A stretch of DNA of 24,322 nucleotides from Rhodobacteraceae bacterium UBA2553 (GTDB lineage Bacteria; Pseudomonadota; Alphaproteobacteria; Rhodobacterales; Rhodobacteraceae): positions 21,846 through 46,167 of the forward strand of contig DDMF01000165.1 of the NCBI GenBank assembly GCA_002340515.1. The letters are read 5' to 3'. Position 1 is the first letter of the stretch. Every line of letters starts with the position of its first letter. Below, piece after piece: positions 21,928 to 24,322 of the stretch. A program made the translations under genes and the position numbers. The notes beneath the pieces were generated by a model that saw only the letters and a list, made by a program, of their open reading frames with translations, ran no database searches and was not told the origin of the DNA.

Positions 21928-23529
21928 TTAGTGCTTAAAGTGGCGCATGCCGGTGAACACCATGGCAAGGCCGGCTTCATTGGCCGCTTTGATCACTTCG
22001 TCATCGCGCATGGACCCACCGGGCTGAATGACGCAAGTGGCGCCCGCAGCGGCCGCTTCCATCAACCCGTCTGGGAAGGGGAAAAACGCATCCGATGCCA
22101 CGGCGGACCCTTTGGCGAGGCTTGCGTCCAGACCCAGTTCATCGGCCATACGCTGCGCTTTTGACGCGGCGACATTGGCGCTGTCGAGGCGACTCATCTG
22201 ACCCGCACCAACACCGACGGTGGCGTGATCTTTTACATAAACAATCGCGTTGGATTTCACGTGTTTGGCCACTTTCCAAGCAAACAGAAGATCCTGAAGC
22301 TGCTCATCTGTTGGGGCCTTTTCGGTGACAACCTTCAGATCATCCAACCCGATGTACCCAACATCTTTGTCCTGCACCAACATACCGCCGGCGACCTGCT
22401 TATAAGACACAATCGGTGCGCGCGTATCAGGCAGCGCGTCTGTCAGCAAAAGGCGAAGGTTCTTCTTGGCCGCAAAAATCTCTTTCGCTTCATCGGACGC
22501 ACCGGGTGCGATCACAACCTCGGTGAAAATCTCTACAATTTTGGTCGCGGTTGCTGCGTCCAACGGTTTGTTCAGTGCAACGATGCCGCCAAAAGCCGAG
22601 GTACGATCACAATCAAACGCCTTTTGATAGGCCTCTTCCAAGGTCGCACCTTTGGCCACGCCACACGGGTTGGCGTGTTTGATAATCGCAACGGCGGCTG
22701 TTTCAGCCGGGTCAAATTCTGCCACCAATTCGTAGGCAGCGTCGGTATCGTTGATGTTGTTATAGCTCAGCTCTTTGCCCTGCAACTGGGTCGCGGTGGC
22801 CACACCGGGGCGGTTGGACCCATCAGTGTAAAACGCCGCTTTCTGGTGGCTGTTTTCGCCGTAACGCAGGGTTTGTTTGATCTCACCGGCAAAGGCACGA
22901 CGCTTGGGGGCATCCAGCGACAGCGCATTTGCCATCCAGTTCGACACAGCCGCGTCATAGGCTGCGGTGCGCGCATATGCTTTTTGCGACAGCTTGCGAC
23001 GGAATTTCGGACAGGTGGCCCCACCATGCTGATCCATGTCCCCCAACAGCTTGTCGTAATCTTCGACATCCACAACCACGTTCACAAAGGAATGGTTCTT
23101 GGCCGCCGCACGGATCATCGCCGGGCCGCCAATGTCGATGTTTTCAATACAGGTGTCATAATCAGCACCCTTCGCCACGGTCGCCTCAAACGGATAGAGG
23201 TTCACAACCAATAGATCAATCGCGCCAATGCCATGCTCCTCCATCGCGGCCACATGTTCGGCATTGTCACGCAGCGCCAAAAGACCACCGTGCACATTCG
23301 GGTGCAGCGTCTTTACGCGGCCATCCATCATCTCTGGAAAGCCCGTCACATCCGCCACATCTTTCACCGAAACGCCCGCGTCCCGCAGCGCTTTGGCAGA
23401 CCCGCCGGTGGACAGAATTTCGACGCCGCGCGCCTCCAGCTCTTTGCCCAGCTCAAGAAGCCCGGTTTTGTCAGATACGGAAATAAGTGCGCGGCGCACA
23501 GGATGAAGGTCGGTGTGATGATCGGTCAT
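21928..23529 (-). CDS. purH: Bifunctional AICAR formyltransferase / IMP cyclohydrolase
   Basis: This 533-residue enzyme carries out the last two steps of de novo purine synthesis (AICAR to FAICAR to IMP) in the cytoplasm. The N-terminal IMP cyclohydrolase domain has the MGS-like fold: SVSDKTG (17-23), STGGSAK (40-46), DGRVKTLHPNVHGG (69-82), NLYPFEATV (110-118) and NIDIGGPAMIRAAAKNH (130-146). The C-terminal transformylase domain has LRYGENSHQKAAFY (221-234), KHANPCG (284-290, catalytic Lys-His), AFGGIVALN and the terminal FPFPDGLMEAA...QPGGSMRDDEVI. The length is normal. The gene lies 36 bp after the heparinase-like gene, with lspA 7 bp downstream. Confidence 0.97.
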   Translation of the reverse strand: MTDHHTDLHPVRRALISVSDKTGLLELGKELEARGVEILSTGGSAKALRDAGVSVKDVADVTGFPEMMDGRVKTLHPNVHGGLLALRDNAEHVAAMEEHGIGAIDLLVVNLYPFEATVAKGADYDTCIENIDIGGPAMIRAAAKNHSFVNVVVDVEDYDKLLGDMDQHGGATCPKFRRKLSQKAYARTAAYDAAVSNWMANALSLDAPKRRAFAGEIKQTLRYGENSHQKAAFYTDGSNRPGVATATQLQGKELSYNNINDTDAAYELVAEFDPAETAAVAIIKHANPCGVAKGATLEEAYQKAFDCDRTSAFGGIVALNKPLDAATATKIVEIFTEVVIAPGASDEAKEIFAAKKNLRLLLTDALPDTRAPIVSYKQVAGGMLVQDKDVGYIGLDDLKVVTEKAPTDEQLQDLLFAWKVAKHVKSNAIVYVKDHATVGVGAGQMSRLDSANVAASKAQRMADELGLDASLAKGSAVASDAFFPFPDGLMEAAAAGATCVIQPGGSMRDDEVIKAANEAGLAMVFTGMRHFKH

Positions 23530-23565
23530 GATGGTCTGGCCCCCCTTAGGCCCAGATGTGGCAGG

Positions 23566-24322
23566 TCACGGCATTTCGCTTGCGTCGCGTTCAAGATCAC
23601 GCATGACCGAAGGGGTCTCTTGCGCCTTTGCCAACGACCAACGAATGCGCGTCGCATAATCCATTGTGACCGCGCTGAGAACCACCTGTTTCGTCGCACG
23701 CGGCTTTAATCGCGTTTTTTCCATGTAAACGCTGTTTTCCAGCGTCATTTCGACCCGCCCTTTGGCCCGGAACACCCAAATTTCGCCAGACCGCAGCGCC
23801 ATCGACACCGCGGTGCCGCCAAGATCAAGCTGCGCGTCAACTTCGGGGTGCAAATGGAATCGCACCGTAAACGGAATACCCTGAAGCTTGTTTTCGTCCA
23901 TCACACGGTTGAACCGTTTTTGATTCTCGATGCCCAGCGCAGCAAGCGTCTCTTCGCCGTGAACCTCGCGCCCATCCACGCTCAGATCCAGCCGGCGCAT
24001 GTGCAGCAGGCCGTGACTGTTCAGATACCCATCGTGGTCCGCAAACAGCCCCGATTTGCCCGGTTCCGTGGTCAGCTCCACCTGAACCTCGCGTGGGGTT
24101 TGCTCCAGATAGGCGCGCTGTGATTTTCCGGGCGTGCCCAACCGGGACGAAGACAGCCCCGCCAAGCCCAAAGTGGAATGTGACGGGGTGGCCCGCCCAG
24201 CCTTGCGCCATTCTTCGCCGAATTGCGCGCCAGACCCGCAATTCACGATCAATGGGCGGCGACCAGAGGTTAGTTCAAACGCCAGCGTCGATGCATGCGC
24301 ATTCGCCGAAGCCCGGCCTGTT
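23566..24322 (-). CDS. Heparinase II/III family protein (C-terminal part; 5' end outside window)
   Basis: The reading frame enters from the right edge and ends at 23566; about 252 codons are seen. Starting with SANAHASTLAFELTSGRRPLIVNCG and continuing GSGAQFGEEWRKAGRATPSHSTL, it matches the beta-sandwich C-terminal domain of heparinase II/III-like proteins. It continues with DHDGYLNSHGLLHMRRLDLS, the segment GIPFTVRFHLHPEV, and a jelly-roll ending (VEMTLENSVYMEKTRLKPRATKQVVL). In Rhodobacterales such a protein is regularly encoded next to purH. The true polysaccharide substrate, perhaps cell-wall or exopolymer uronans, is unknown. The catalytic N-terminal helical domain is not in the window. 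Confidence 0.88.
   Translation of the reverse strand, partial: TGRASANAHASTLAFELTSGRRPLIVNCGSGAQFGEEWRKAGRATPSHSTLGLAGLSSSRLGTPGKSQRAYLEQTPREVQVELTTEPGKSGLFADHDGYLNSHGLLHMRRLDLSVDGREVHGEETLAALGIENQKRFNRVMDENKLQGIPFTVRFHLHPEVDAQLDLGGTAVSMALRSGEIWVFRAKGRVEMTLENSVYMEKTRLKPRATKQVVLSAVTMDYATRIRWSLAKAQETPSVMRDLERDASEMP

Noticed and set aside
21918..21980. Longer start for lspA inside purH (and longer starts for mutL at 18163 and rmuC at 16241)
   Set aside because: The extra residues lie inside the neighbouring genes and do not resemble the families; the chosen ATGs give standard N-termini and usual spacing or ATGA overlap.
1..24322. CRISPR arrays, insertion sequences with transposase, prophage structural genes, known riboswitches
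   Set aside because: No regularly spaced direct repeats, transposase motifs, phage morphogenesis genes or riboswitch consensus could be seen. The adhesin repeats are protein-domain repeats, not CRISPR.

Overview
The window looks like a chromosomal segment of a marine Rhodobacterales (Roseobacter-group) alphaproteobacterium. The basis is the right-hand block, where a heparinase II/III-like gene, purH, lspA, a DUF3035 lipoprotein, two M16 peptidases, mutL and rmuC all run on the minus strand. MutL also carries the endonuclease motif expected in bacteria without MutH. This block (14943 to the right edge) is core, housekeeping-type DNA. The organism call rests on gene content and remembered gene order, not on a database search.

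The left half is accessory in character. From the left edge there is a 5' fragment of a TolC-like lipoprotein gene (1-274), a GC-rich stem, and a 1144-residue BapA/LapA-type adhesin (346-3780) with eight Ig-like repeats, no cysteine and a type I secretion-style C-terminus. A complete tRNA-Arg(ACG) with encoded CCA lies at 4097-4173, followed by about 630 bp without a credible gene but with several strong inverted repeats. Next come minus-strand metabolic genes: a DUF1611 (DgcN-like) protein overlapping a PLP-dependent amino acid racemase, a KDPG aldolase gene that has lost its first third, and an intact methylglyoxal synthase overlapping that remnant. Upstream of these is a compact three-gene operon of unknown function whose last gene encodes an exported protein with seven two-cysteine repeats. 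A 210-residue catalytic-domain-only tyrosine recombinase lies upstream of that operon. The recombinase, the broken aldolase and the gene-poor stretches suggest an integrated or repeatedly rearranged region, but I found no duplicated tRNA 3' end that would define att sites.

At 11188 the direction switches to plus. A perfect palindrome (11-bp arms) lies directly before a TetR regulator, followed by an overlapping ALDH3-type aldehyde dehydrogenase and a GMC alcohol oxidoreductase. This is a self-contained, probably autoregulated alcohol-to-aldehyde-to-acid operon. It has the gene order of betIBA, but its dehydrogenase is of a different subfamily.

The most interesting points are the DUF1611 plus PLP-racemase pair (a possible alternative D-amino-acid route), the Cys-repeat protein operon, the structured non-coding stretch after the tRNA, the putative small RNA or terminator near 10875-10960, and the truncated eda next to intact mgsA.
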